Shown: positions 1 through 10,680 of the stretch, piece after piece | How the letters are laid out: every line of letters begins with the position of its first letter | How positions within the stretch are numbered: the first letter of the stretch is position 1 | Origin: Cheiracanthium punctorium | Taxonomy: Eukaryota > Arthropoda > Arachnida > Araneae > Cheiracanthiidae | DNA length: 64,000 nucleotides | Assembly: GCA_038373885.1 (NCBI GenBank) | Contig: JAWZYV010018255.1 | Coordinates: forward strand, 992,001-1,056,000 | Direction of reading: 5' to 3' | Position numbers and translations under genes: made by a program | Notes under the pieces: model-generated | What the model was told of the DNA's origin: nothing | The model's database searches: none | What the model saw: only the letters and a program-made list of their open reading frames with translations

Positions 1-430
1 GCTGCATTGGTGGATGTTTATGAAATACATTGATTTTACTTTGTTGAACTCTTTCTTTCTCGATACTTTCTCCTTGGGTCAAATAAGAAATCAACTCTTC
101 TCGGAGAAAGTCCTCTATACGTTACTGTCATGATTGTAACCATCCTGGTGTTGTTCTGATTAGGGCAAATAGTAGATCTTGCTAGATTTTACAGTGGTAT
201 CTCTGTGATTTAAGAGATGTTTCGGGCCCCCAAGTATATTCCCTTTGCCCGAAATCAATTTGACTGAGGTCACTCCTGCCCATATCTTAACATGCATTGT
301 TTGAAGAAGAGCCAGCTATTCTGTAGTCCTGGGATGGTTCTTCATTCTTTGAAAGCACACAGGTTCATGAACTTGATCCAGATGTTACTGTCGTTCAAGT
401 GGAATAAGATACAAAAACTTTTTTGAACGT
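1..430. repeat. dispersed repeat fragment at window edge
   Basis: The segment from about 320 to 430 matches 8900-9005 on the same strand, including the shared run TTCATGAACTTGATC and the following CAAGTGGAATAA. Two diverged copies show that this is an interspersed repeat, cut by the window start. I cannot assign a family: no open reading frame or terminal repeat is visible here. The sequence from 431 to about 690 holds nothing I recognise. Confidence 0.5.
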
Positions 431-689
431 ATGGATAAAAACATATTTTAAATAATATCGAACAGCTTGTATTATTTATAGGGGCTTGTAAAAGCTTTGA
501 ACGCTCGTGTAAAAGAAGAATAATTTTTAAGTAATGTATTGCGCATGATACAACATGCTACAGTTAATGCTGGGTTGTTCTGAAATTTGACACACACAAA
601 AGAAAAAAAAAGAAAAGAAGAATGCTATTTATAACATGACAAACATTTACTTTCCACGGCAAAAATAGTGTTTTTTGATGTAATAGTTT

Positions 690-1130
690 TGACGTATTAA
701 TTAACATTCACTTTTAGAAAGTTTTGATAGGTTAGAGGAACGTTCGAAAAAGTTACGCGAAGGACAATGAATTAAAAAAAAAAACTCCTCCAAATAGTAA
801 TTTACTCGATATGACCTAAAGGGTTTTTTAAAGACTTGTTTTTATGTGGTTTTCCTCATTATTTGTAATGAAAAATTCCTTTCCACACGTGAAATATTTT
901 TAATAATCCCATGTAACAAATAGCGCTTAACTACGAAGGACATTCCCAAACTGCATCAAGAAATTCTATTTGCGTGTGCAGTACCAACCGATGCCATTGC
1001 TCTTATTTCGCTTAGTTAAAAACTAGAAGGACGATTCAGTTAGATTAGTTTCCACCTAATCATGGAAATACTATAAAAGTGAAGTAACTTACTCCGATGC
1101 ATTCATTTCAGAGTAGAAACACTCCGAAAA
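690..1130 (+). promoter_or_regulatory. upstream region of the first RR cuticle gene, conserved with its paralogue
   Basis: This stretch aligns with 20600-21011 upstream of the second cuticle gene, with shared blocks such as TTTCCTCATTA, TTTTTAATAATCCCA, GAAGGACAT followed by CCCAAACTGCATC, CATTGCTC and GAAGGACGAT. Promoter homology means that the duplication took in regulatory DNA, and the surviving blocks are candidate control elements. The AAGGACA-like motifs resemble nuclear-receptor half sites, which would suit moulting control, but this is inference only. Confidence 0.6.
1072..1078 (+). promoter_or_regulatory. TATA box of the first RR cuticle gene
   Basis: TATAAAA lies 33 bases before the A of a TCATT initiator-like site at 1104-1107, at the same position as the TATA box and TCAGT site of the paralogue at 20952. 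The 5' UTR would be about 26 bases. Confidence 0.75.
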
Positions 1131-3755
1131 ATGATTGCTAAGGTAAGAAACTTGTACTATTTTTTTTTTCAAAAATTTTTATGGCGCGTATTCGAATGTC
1201 TCATAATTCATAGATTCATTATGAAGTTATGAATAGTAGTGTCTCATGCGAATGGCTCTATTTTCTCATTAAATTGTAAAGGAAGAGCTCATTAAAGGCG
1301 ATAACTGCACAAAAGCTTGAATTTTCCCAAAATTTTGCTAGTAATTAATAGGGGCTTATGAGTTTGTTCATCATGCGTCAATTTTAGAGAGTCTTATAAA
1401 TTTTTGCTTCATTACAAACGGCTATCCATAATAAACGGAAACAAATGCAAAGTACTCCTTAGTATGAGCTTACTGCCTCATATAAACTAATTATATTACA
1501 TCGAATGCAGCCCAGTTGATAAGCGGCTAAAGAACCATTCTTTAATCTGAGATCCAACCCATGATCCGAGTTCGATTTCTGACCCGGTTCGAGGTTGAGA
1601 ATTAGATGTAATAAATATAATATATATATTTATTACATTTAATTCTCAAGTATATTGCACTGAATTCCTATTTCGTGAAAAAGTAACAATGTATGAAATA
1701 GATTATTTATTTGAAACTGTTAAGAAGCAATCATTATTGTACTCGTAAACGTGAGTGCATTTGAAAGATAGCGACTGAAGGAAAAGCATTCAACGAGAAA
1801 CGGGTTAGGCGAACGGGTAACGAAAGAATGTGTTCAAGTTCTCATAATTTAAAACAAATTGTTGATATTGAAACGAAAGTACTTTCATTTCCTGCCATAT
1901 TATAATCAAGAACAAAAGAAAAAACAGTGCAAGTGAAACATAATTTAAATGCCACTTTCTAAGGCACAATACACTAGATTCAACATCATTTCTAGCATAA
2001 AACCCATAAAGGCTGTTGTTTTTACGATAAAAATGCCTACATATTTCTGTTTAGTTCAAATAAACTTGTTCAAAGCTGATATTCTTCCGGAATAGATATC
2101 CAAGAATTTTTAAATAACTGTATTCTTTTGTTTATATGCCTTAAAGACATCAAGGATTTCTATTCGAGTAAAAAAATAAATTCTTCATTCTAGTTAGTTT
2201 TCTGGGGAGTAAATTTCGACAATACCAAAACATGCCTATCAGGCAGCATTTTATAATTCACATGAATGTTAGTTACGGCACAGACAAGAAATAAATTGTA
2301 CAATATAATAATTCTTAAATCATTACTGTTTAAGCATACAACAGGATAAATTGAAAGAAAACAGCATTCGCAATATCATATATTTTTCTTCTTTGCAGGT
2401 AGTTTTGTTTTTTGCTGCTGTTGCGGCTGCTCATGCAAGCATTTTTCTGCAAGCACCAATTGTCAGCACTGGGGTTAGCGCCAGTTCTAGGAAACAGGAT
2501 GTAAGTATAAAGTTCTCTTAAAAGTCTCAATTTTATGCTCTTGTTCCCTTCACCTCGCATACGGGTCTTCCTTCAAAATATAATTTATATCAAAAACGTT
2601 TATTTATTCAGAATAAAGATTTTTAGTATTTTCAATATTATTACTAGAAATCCGAAGAATATTAAAATTCCAGAACTGATTCAGCATTTTAAACACCACA
2701 TATATATTACCTATCTGTAATTCTATCAATCTATCTATCTATCTATCTATCTATCTATATATATATATATATATATAAATGCATAGCATATAAAAATCTA
2801 TAAAAGTGTGCAAATCATGGCATAAAATAAAAAAGTGCTCAAAATATTGACTATGATTTAAGATTAATTTAATGAAAGCTTTTCTAATAATAAATCTTAC
2901 AACAACGTTGTGAATCTAGCCACCCCACATTCCATTGTGGTTAACGTACCAGTGTTTGCGGTCAAGGTCGACTGAAGGGTTCGGGTTGTCTTTTGTTAAG
3001 GAGTAACGTACGCCATCTATCAGGTACTCCCAAAATTAACTGACCAACACTTCCGGTCTTTGTGACCACCAATGCCTAGATGGTAAGTGCCCGGGATAAG
3101 GGAAAAAAAATATTAACTTTTAATAAAAATGTAATATGCTTTAAATTACTCATGATTTCAAAATCAGCCATTTCATTTTATAAAATAATGCATTATTTAA
3201 AGAATGCAATATTTTACTATTTGAGGGAAATGTAAAAGATTATTCTTTTTACAGGCTTTCGGAAACTATGCTTTCGGTTATGACATCAAGGATGGACACG
3301 GTGCATCAAACTCCCGATTCGAAGTTGGAGACGCTCACGGAAACAAGAAGGGAACTTACACCCTTGCTGACATCGACGGAAGAGCCAGGAGAGTCGACTA
3401 CGTCGCTGACGGACACGGATTCCGTGCCACTGTAAAGACCAACGAGCTTGGAACCGCTGCCAGTGCTCCAGCTGCCGCTCTGATCGCTAGCCCCTACGCT
3501 GCTCCGGTTGCTCCAGTCGTGAACCATGTTGCTCCTGCAGTCGTAGCTGCACCGGCAATTGCTGCTCCAGTAGCTTATGGCGCCGGAATCGGACATGGTG
3601 CTACCTTGGGTTACGGAGCCGGATTAGGTCTCGGAAACGGAGCCGCATTGGGTGTTGGATACGGTGCAGGTCTAGGCTATGGTGCAGGTCTTGGCTATGG
3701 AGCTGGCCTTGGATATGGTACTGGTCTTGGATACGGAAAAGCACTTATCCACTAG
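1131..3755 (+). CDS. RR-type (chitin_bind_4) cuticular protein, gene 1
   Basis: Three exons, 1131-1142, 2399-2500 and 3255-3755, join in phase 0 through GT-AG introns to give 204 residues. Residues 1-17 are a signal peptide, with likely cleavage after AHA, so the product is secreted. A linker ends in SSRKQD. The RR domain spans residues 39-105, with core [10 protein letters not shown] at 71-80, then V-D-Y-V-A-D and G-F-R-A, the aromatic and Asp/Gly pattern of the arthropod chitin-binding domain. An Ala/Pro/Val segment and a GYGAGL repeat tail ending GYGKALIH follow. It should bind chitin in the exoskeleton, as known for RR proteins and the adult rigid cuticle proteins of spiders. The start is the only ATG fitting the TATA box and the micro-exon seen in three sister genes. 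No frame damage is visible. Intron 1 carries a SINE-like sequence and intron 2 an (ATCT)n microsatellite. Confidence 0.9.
1508..1594 (+). repeat. tRNA-derived SINE-like fragment in intron 1 of gene 1
   Basis: The sequence CCCAGTTGATAAGCGG resembles an A box and GAGTTCGATTTCT about 50 bases later resembles a B box. The unit sits in an intron and does not fold into an obvious complete tRNA, so a SINE remnant is more likely than a tRNA gene. Confidence 0.4.
1595..1649. repeat. 25-bp inverted repeat (hairpin)
   Basis: The arms at 1595-1619 and 1625-1649 are complementary at 24 of 25 positions around a 5-base loop. The stem begins TTGAGAATTA and is AT-rich. It follows the SINE-like fragment directly and may be the SINE tail or a tiny foldback element within the intron. 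Confidence 0.7.
2725..2778. repeat. (ATCT)n/(AT)n microsatellite
   Basis: Uninterrupted ATCT units run into AT dinucleotides in intron 2 of the first cuticle gene. Confidence 0.9.
2925..3090. repeat. GC-richer intronic segment shared by genes 1 and 2
   Basis: This patch in intron 2 of gene 1 matches 23680-23810 in gene 2, including GCCATCTATCAGGTACT and CGGTCTTTGT. It has weak tRNA-like boxes (GTGGTTAACGTA, GGGTTCGGGTT), so it may be an old SINE present before the genes duplicated, or simply conserved intron. Confidence 0.45.
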
Positions 3756-3940
3756 TTTTTATAATTTTAAATACTTAAACACAGAATGCCTATGATCTTC
3801 ATGTTTCAGGGAATCTTGTTGTGTACCATCAAGCTAATTTATGAAACATGTTCACAATTCATGCAAGCAGAGGATTCTTTGTGACCCACTTGTTATTTAT
3901 TTTTGTGTTCTAATTATGTGTCCATTTAATAATTGTTTTC

Positions 3941-3946
3941 AATAAA
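3941..3946 (+). terminator. polyadenylation signal of gene 1
   Basis: AATAAA occurs 186 bases after the stop codon and is followed by AT-rich sequence; the 3' UTR would be about 200 bases. Confidence 0.7.
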
Positions 3947-3989
3947 AAAATATTTTTACAAATGTATGCATAGTCCGCATTTTTTCTGT

Positions 3990-5050
3990 TCTTCATAGGT
4001 TAATGTAGCAATATGTATTAAAAATGTTCAATTATAAATAAAATAAAACAAAATTTGAAAGACTTCAAAGACATATTTCATACTTTCATATGCTTGAAAA
4101 AAACTATAACCAAATTTGATGTTTATTTTATACCATTTATTTTTTATTCTAAATTATTCTAAAAAAATTGCATGATTTAATTCAACAAAAAAAATCTTCT
4201 AAAAATTTCTCCAAAGTGTAAAATTTTATGAGATCAGCCGTAATGTCGAATTATTTGCTAAGGGTTAGTGAGAAATATACATTCAGATCGCATACGAATT
4301 TCCGAATGCATATTTTGTTGACAGCATTGAAAAGGTATTCTGCTTTATATAAGCTCATTATTTGTGTATCTAAAAATTTCTCATGATTCACTATATACCT
4401 CACAGATCTACGTTCGTTGTAGCTTGAGCAAATATGTAACTGTTGAATGCGTACATAAAGAAAGGAAAGGGAACTTGCGAAATAGATGCTCCATGATTCA
4501 ATTACAGTCGATGAAATCAGAGTAGCTGAATTCTAAGATTGTGGTATTAGAAATTTTCGGTCTAAATTTTAACTCTAAAGAATTTATCACTACCGCAATT
4601 TCATATCCCCAGCATATGATATAAATCACGAATCTCGAACTACGTATGAAATTATTAAAGGACAGGTTCCATCATAGTAGTTTCATTTGATTTTGTTTAT
4701 TTGGGTACTACACACATATTCGAGTGAATGTAATAGTATAATTTTTTTCATATTAATACTTCGAAAGAAAACTAATGAAATACTGTTTTATGTTTATAAT
4801 TAATATTAATAATAAAAATATGAAATTTAAACTTATGTTTTGCAGTTTTGAGCAATTCAATTTATCAGATATAAAATCCCAAAATGTCTCTAACAAAAGT
4901 TTACGCTTGTTGTCTGCTTTGAATGTTTAGCTCACATCCTTGTTACTTGTTAGTGTGGTAAAACAAGAACGTTTAACAGTAGAACAGACAATAACATTTA
5001 TTAACTAAAATCAACAGAAGGTGTATCAACAGAAAGATTAAAGCATAAAA
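3990..5050. other. AT-rich intergenic DNA
   Basis: I find no exon-like, repeat-like or RNA gene signal here beyond simple A/T runs. Confidence 0.5.
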
Positions 5051-5292
5051 CATTCAGCGCTTTTGTAGTGAGGAGGGATGCCCCAAACGGCATTCACGGG
5101 CGAGACATCGAAACTGACTTGCATTCAGAGGAGCAAAGCTGCTCTTTTTTCTCCATCGAGTCTGCGCCTGCGCTAGCTGGTACGGAGGATCTTCGGCTCG
5201 TAAAGTCGACTTGGGGCGCGCTTTTTCGACCAGCGCTTGCCTTGGAGCGGGCTCTGAAATGCAATGCCACATCCTACAAAACTAAGCGAAGC
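5050..5292. repeat. GC-rich patch, possible small MITE
   Basis: A sharply GC-richer block stands in AT-rich DNA. Its edges TTTTGTAGTGAGGA and CATCCTACAAAA are weakly inverted copies of each other. Open frames exist on both strands but show no family features, so I regard it as mobile debris. Confidence 0.3.
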
Positions 5293-5299
5293 GTAAAGT

Positions 5300-5850
5300 T
5301 ACATTTTAAAAGACAACATATAAGTTCATCTACTTATTATTCGCCACTTTGTAATTGTTATTTTTTATCGGATAGACATATTTCCACAATTTTTTTTTAT
5401 GTAACAGCTTAATAATTAGCTGAAAATGTGTAATTTTATTCTTAATTGAGTGGGGGTCTATAAATTTTAAAACTATCTAGAATATCGGAAGAACATACCT
5501 TCAAATCTATGAGTGTACGTTTCCCTATTTTAGACTAAAATCGTTGAGATATGACACAACAATTTTATATAATAAGAATTTTGCGTCATATGAATAATTT
5601 TATTTTTGCACATTACTGTGTTTTAAATGCAAAGCCGAACACAATTTCAACGATAATTTTGGTAATCACCAATGGGAAAAAGATGAGCTGTCATCTTTAA
5701 AGTACAGAGTGTCATTTCTTGAAATAAAGTCTATTTTGCGCAATTCAGTATCAGTTTTAACGAACTAAAGTGGCAAAATTTATGCACAAAAAATTCAAAG
5801 GGATAGTTTAAAAGTATATAACTGGTAATCGAATTAATCTTGCAAAGGTT
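5300..5850. other. AT-rich intergenic DNA
   Basis: Nothing recognisable is seen on either strand. Confidence 0.5.
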
Positions 5851-5859
5851 TTAATATTG

Positions 5860-6650
5860 TTGCAGAATTGTTGCTAGTTTCCTGGGTTCGTCGTTCTAAA
5901 GTTCAATTGGTGTAGAAAGTTCTAGTAAAGAGTCCACTTGTCAGGATGGAAAAAAACTTTATTGCTTCTAGCACTTCGTCGAACAATCAGCTGTACAAGA
6001 TTCACAAGCACAATCTAACAGTAATGTGCTTTTAACAGTCCGCTTAGAGTAGAAGCTCTCACAAATGCTGTATTTCTCACACAAAATAAAACACTTCCAC
6101 ATGCAAAAAATCAGTGGAATTATGGAAGGGATATCGTTCACAATCCCTTAAGACACAGCAATGAAGAATTTACACACAGCACCTAAAAATCAGCTTCAAA
6201 AAGCAAGCAAAAACACTGCTTCTATAGCACTATCAATTTACAGAGCAAGCGTACTCACTCACTCACAGAGCTCTATTCACACTACGGGTGCTCAACTCAC
6301 ACTGAACTGGGGTCTCTGACAGCTTGTATTTATAGTCGACGCAGAAGCTACAAGAAGCTTCCAGAAAAGTCTATTTCTCGAAGATTCCACACAAAGCGGG
6401 AATTTTTATTACGTCATAGAAGAGAAATGTTAGGTTATTATGCGATTTTAATGCAGCAAAAGCAACTTTACAAGCCCCATAGGGAAAATCGCGCCAAATG
6501 ACCAAAATACTGCCAAGTATGGCACCTTTTGGCGATATATCGCCAAATTTGGCGCCAAAAATAAGTCCCCAAAAGTGAAGTTACTGAGGGCCTAGGACCA
6601 ATATTTCTCGAGATTTCTAGAACCGCCGTAGAAAAAGCAATGGGGAAACC
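5860..6650 (-). mobile_element. solo-LTR-like dispersed repeat, copy A
   Basis: The reverse complement of this segment matches 22860-23650. Read on the minus strand it has TATAAATA (6327-6334), a start region, about 360 bases of transcribed sequence and AATAAA at 5958-5963, which is the U3-R-U5 order of a retroelement LTR. GGCGCCAAA and GGCGATATATCGCC palindromes lie in the putative U3. No gag or pol sequence is adjacent, so a solo LTR or terminal-repeat miniature element fits best. Exact ends and target duplications are not clear. Confidence 0.6.
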
Positions 6651-6659
6651 AAAACCATG

Positions 6660-7860
6660 ATAATGTACACCTGTGCAAAAGGTTTGAGGCCTATAGCGAC
6701 GATTTTATAAAATCTAAGCCCAGTCACATAAAAATAAGACAGACTATATAACGAGCATGGTGCGAAAGTGGTAACGGATGTAAGTGTGCGTATAAGGGTA
6801 GGACGATAAAATCAAATTTTCGAAAATAAAGATGGAATAGTGCGGAAAACTTTCCCAGTACTATTCAAGAAAGAATCTAAAATTTGGGTTGAATCAAAAA
6901 ATACCTTCATTCGGCACAAATAATCCAATGTTTTGCCATTTTACTGAATTATTCGTACAAAATAACCCAAAATGAAAAATTAAATTTTTAAATTTTATAA
7001 GGCCATAGAACAGAAACATTATATCGTATTATGAGTGGCAAATCCGCAAAACTTCAGAAAGTTTGTAAAATATCTTTCGTCGGCACAAAAAGACCTAAAA
7101 ATATCTATCCATAATTATATTCTAGATTAGCCCTAAAAGCGGAAAAAGCTTGTACGCGCATTAAGGCTTTGTTATTAACATGGTCCAAGACCTGGCCAAG
7201 CCGGTGTTGCTTCTTTTTTGCTGTTCTAATGGGAACCGAATGTAACTGAACGATCTGCTGCCGGAATATGTGAGAAGAAATGTTAAACTAGGTATTCTCA
7301 AAACACTATTTCAACTTACTGGAATCGCAATTTTACTTTTAAAAGCTTGATAACCGCGACATCAAAACGATGTCAATATTCCTTACGATACCAAATTTTG
7401 TCTGTGAAATTATTAAATTATTTACTATTGGTTTACTCAAAAGAGCTTAAAATAGCGAAAAATCCCTAAAACTTCGAGAACGTGCGGATTTTCAGATTTT
7501 TTGACTAGAGGAAATATTTCCCTGTATCTTTTTATGTATTTATTCGAAATTTCAAACCTATCTAGTCCATCCGTGGAGATTTGTATGCGACGTGGACAAA
7601 CATATTTTCGTATTTATTTATAAGATAAGCAGTTCATCGATTCATGTGTACCGAGCACTTTCATTTCCTACCCTTAAATTTATCATGGGAATCAAAAATA
7701 AATTGAACACCTCCATTAAAGGGATTTTGAACAATTACCGCATTTTGAGGTGTAAAGGCCAAAATTTGTTTCTGCTCTTTTGAAAGAGAACTATTAACGC
7801 CGAGGAGAATATTTCGGTATCAGGACGCAGTAAAAGCTAATAACATATGCAAATGCTGTA
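6660..7860. other. intergenic DNA without recognised features
   Basis: The sequence is AT-rich with short frames only. No repeat within the window, splice-supported exon or RNA gene was found. Confidence 0.45.
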
Positions 7861-7866
7861 GGAATC

Positions 7867-7977
7867 CAGTGGCGTAGCGAGAAATTTTTATGAGCGGGGT
7901 TACGACTACTGCAACTCACATCTATATGTATACGGGGGGGGTTGCGCCCCCCATCACCCCTTTATCTACGCCACTGC
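7867..7977. mobile_element. hAT-like MITE (CAGTGGCGTAGC family)
   Basis: The ends CAGTGGCGTAGC and CTACGCCACTG are inverted copies. Flanks TAGGAATC and CAGGAATC form an 8-bp target duplication with one mismatch, as expected of hAT transposons. The interior has a poly-G/poly-C core and no coding capacity. Confidence 0.8.
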
Positions 7978-8363
7978 AGGAATCCATATGTATGTACGGC
8001 CGTTACAGATCAGCTATACATGCAGATCGAAATCATAACTCTCGTCGAACTACTTTTTAAGATGTCTGTAAAATATTATTACTTTCCGAATATGCACCAT
8101 GTAAGGAAAGTATTGTAATCATGAAAAAATTCGACTCTACGACAAGTGTCGTAGAGTCACATCTTCGTACTCTACGACAAGTGTCGGACCTTAACCCTTT
8201 AATGCGCGGTGTCCTCGCCGTGAGGACACCAAACTCTGACGTTTTGACTGTTGCCAGTCACGAAGAATAGATTTCATTTCTATAAAAACAGTTGCGGGTG
8301 ACATAGCTACACGAGAATCCTTTACTTTTTAGCACGCCATTTCCCGTAAAAAAATGGTCACGA

Positions 8364-8541
8364 TTAGGGATGGACGCGAGACGACTTTTTTGCGAGACGA
8401 GACAGAGATTTACGGCTTTTTTGCGAGACGAGACACACATTTTTAACATTACGATATAGGGATTTTTGCGAGACGAGACAAGCTTTTAGGCTATTTTGCG
8501 AGACGCGAGACGCTTATTTTTCGTCTTGCGTCCATCCCTAG
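8364..8541. mobile_element. nested MITE with GCGAGACGAGAC internal repeats
   Basis: Ends TAGGGATGGACG and CGTCCATCCCTA are inverted copies. The flanks share CACGAT as a possible target duplication. Inside, TTTTGCGAGACGAGAC recurs several times. The layout suggests a non-autonomous DNA transposon, hAT-like from the ends, inserted into the TTAA-type element. Confidence 0.6.
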
Positions 8542-8610
8542 CACGATTATTTTTAACAGCACTGACATCTGCTGAAAATGGAAGAATGCGAGACCAGCTG
8601 GATAGATTGT

Positions 8611-8781
8611 CCAATGCTGAAAAAAGAACAGCCGTTGCCATCGCTCGACTTAACTGCACAGCCAGCTGTCGTCAAAAAAGGGTCTCTAGATCTGTGTCAC
8701 GCGATGAACGTTTCGATCGTCCGCCATCTTGCTGGCAGTTAAGTCGAGCGATGGCAACGGCTGCCCTTTTTTCAGCATTGG
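8611..8781. repeat. 47-bp near-perfect inverted repeat
   Basis: Arms 8611-8657 and 8735-8781 are complementary at 45 of 47 positions around a 77-base spacer, beginning CCAATGCTGAAAAAAG. If transcribed it would form a long hairpin. It lies within the TTAA-type element. Confidence 0.85.
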
Positions 8782-8879
8782 GAAAGGGTTGCGCCTCAAA
8801 GGATTAAAGTGCATCCCATTTTTCCGAAATGCGATTTTTTTTCTGGCCATTCCTGACATACATCAACATACATCGGGTG

Positions 8880-9060
8880 CGGAAGAGAGAGTTGTTCGGC
8901 AGTCCTGGGATAGTTCTTCATTCCATGAAAGCGCACCAGGTTCATGAACTTGATCGAGATGCTGCTGTCGATCAAGTGGAATAAAAAACAACTTTGTTGA
9001 ACGTTTAAAAGAAGCTGGAGTGATTCTACTCCACTTCCGAACACTTGATATTTACGAAGC
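8880..9060. repeat. second copy of the window-edge dispersed repeat
   Basis: 8900-9005 matches 320-430. The adjoining CCGAACACTTGATATTTAC also appears inverted near 19725-19745, so several repeat units meet here. Confidence 0.5.
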
Positions 9061-9660
9061 ATATTAATAAATTACATTCAACTCAATCGGATCTAGTGTT
9101 CAGGCACTCGCACGAGTGCACTTAAATTGATTTGAGTGCAAAGGCCGCAGTGTACAAGAATACTTTTTGACACCCTTGTAAAAACTGAAGGGCGTACATT
9201 CGCTAAATTAGTGCAGTGTGTAAGATTGTGAACTAAATATGCTAACCTAATTTGATATCAATCGTATGCACCGTTTTGACACTAGCTGATTTTAAATGAT
9301 TTGCATCCATAGACCGTAATGTAAATCAATTATTTTTTCCAATCCCGTAAACAAATTGTCAGATCCACACACATAAAACTATTTGCAGATCATGTGACCG
9401 TGACCTTTTAAGCCCAATTTATGCTCAATCGAATGCGCCTCTTACAAGGTAGCGCATTTTCGAAAATTTCCGTCCCATAGGCCATAATGTAACAGAAATA
9501 TTTTTCGTAGCCCTGTAAAAAAAGTATTATTCGTATACACACAAAAATCAATACCGATCTTGCGACGGTGGTTTATAACATGTATAAAGTTTGAGCTCAG
9601 TCGAATGCACCATTTAGGACCCATTGTGTTCATTCACACACACACACACACAAATACACT
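9061..9660 (-). repeat. diverged tandem repeat array (about 230-bp unit), inverted relative to 18.6-19.8 kb
   Basis: Recurring blocks such as CAATCG-ATGC-CC, CATAGGCC/CATAGACCGTAATGTAA and GTATACACACAAAA occur two or three times. The reverse complement of each resembles units at 18610-19760. Divergence is high and unit borders are approximate. A short (CA)n tract ends the array. Confidence 0.5.
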
Positions 9661-9779
9661 GCAAAAAAAGTCTGTAAAACGTACAGAAATTACTCGTATT
9701 ATTTACAGAATAAGTCTGTTCGTAAGAAAAAACAGTTTTTTTCTGTTTTATCTTCACCCGTGCAAGCGGACTAGACGAA

Positions 9780-10320
9780 GACGTCATTGCTCAACCTTGA
9801 GGCTCATTTTGCCTCAAGCGCAATTAAAACGGCAAGACATTGTACTACGTGTAGTTATCTGGAGCTGGAGAAAAGGGACGGTATATTTAGTTACAACTGC
9901 ATACGTAGGTTCAGGTGAGTGTTTACTCTTATTGAAAGCAACAATATCGGCCTTCTTTGGTAAAAAGTGGCATGTAACATTGAGGGGAGGGGGAAAATGG
10001 TTTCTTTTGTGGAAAATATTTCCAAAAAGGTTGAATTCTTTATTTGGGGGGGGGCAGTTACCCCTCCGTCTTCCCTTTTAATCCGTCCTTGGCGTTGAAT
10101 GATGGGAAATAGAACAGTTATGGAACTTGATTGTGAATTCGAGACTTTTTACCTACAAAAAGAAACGAAAAAAATCACCGGTGAATTTGATATATTTATT
10201 TTAGACTTACGGTTGAGGGGAGGGGGGGGACTTTTATGTGTAAAACTACGCATAGAAACCAATGGACCAACCAGACAAATCGGCATAATGATTTTAAGCA
10301 CTGCAGGGCATCACTTGATC
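9780..10320. other. intergenic DNA with two G-rich runs
   Basis: G-rich tracts at about 9983, 10048 and 10215 look like ends of the poly-G MITE family seen elsewhere in the window. No exon-like signal is seen. Confidence 0.4.
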
Positions 10321-10341
10321 TGACGTCATACTATGACGTCA
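10321..10341. promoter_or_regulatory. paired CRE-like palindromes
   Basis: TGACGTCA occurs twice (10321-10328 and 10334-10341) separated by five bases. TGACGTCA is the consensus CREB/ATF site. No promoter is recognised beside it, so function is unproven. Confidence 0.4.
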
Positions 10342-10384
10342 CCTTAGCGACTCTTTCTTCATCTACTTGCGATTTATGTGCAAA

Positions 10385-10680
10385 AGTTTCTGGCAACACT
10401 GATCGGAGGTGACGCTCTGGGTCGGCTAACGAACGATACGTACCGTACAACGTTTATATCACTGGAAATGGTATACGGGCGAAGTGTGAAAGTCCCGTGT
10501 TCGGGTCCCATCGCTCGTCCGTCGACCGTTAACCGTTCAGAGTTTTCCGTGGTTTTCTCCGGAAGTTAGAGTAAATACGGATTAGGACCCCTTCGAAAGA
10601 CCCCCACGGAGGGCTCACCTCTTTCAAGAAAACCTCCCCAAAGCTCACTCACCAAATGGAACGAATTTCACACAATCTCA
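10385..10680 (+). repeat. tRNA-derived SINE, plus-strand copy
   Basis: A region with TATATCACTGGAAATGG and a B box-like GTGTTCGGGTCCCAT at 10497-10511 leads into a non-tRNA body. The whole block matches the reverse complement of 15030-15235, so it is a dispersed SINE family with two copies here. The 3' body at 10600-10670 also matches, inverted, 12630-12690. Confidence 0.65.

Larger units (their letters stand above)
8191..8807. mobile_element. TTAA-flanked (piggyBac-like) MITE with internal insert
   Basis: TTAA at 8191-8194 precedes CCCTTTAATGCG, and the far end reads CGCCTCAAAGGA then TTAA at 8804-8807. TTAA target duplication with CCC-type ends is the signature of piggyBac-like elements. 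A smaller inverted-repeat element at about 8364-8541 and a long hairpin at 8611-8781 lie inside. No transposase is present, so it is non-autonomous. Confidence 0.6.

Noticed and set aside
3306..3596. Ser/Val-rich minus-strand frame antisense to the RR exon of gene 1
   Set aside because: It is created by the codon periodicity of the sense exon. Similar antisense frames occur at 24330-24731 and 41152-41622, and none has its own start context or family features.
5054..5412. Overlapping frames on both strands in a GC-rich patch
   Set aside because: No splice signals, no signal peptide and no recognisable domain; the higher GC content alone explains the open frames.
8496..8807. 103-codon plus-strand frame, possible gene
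   Set aside because: It crosses the nested MITE end and both arms of the palindrome, so it is a by-product of repeats.
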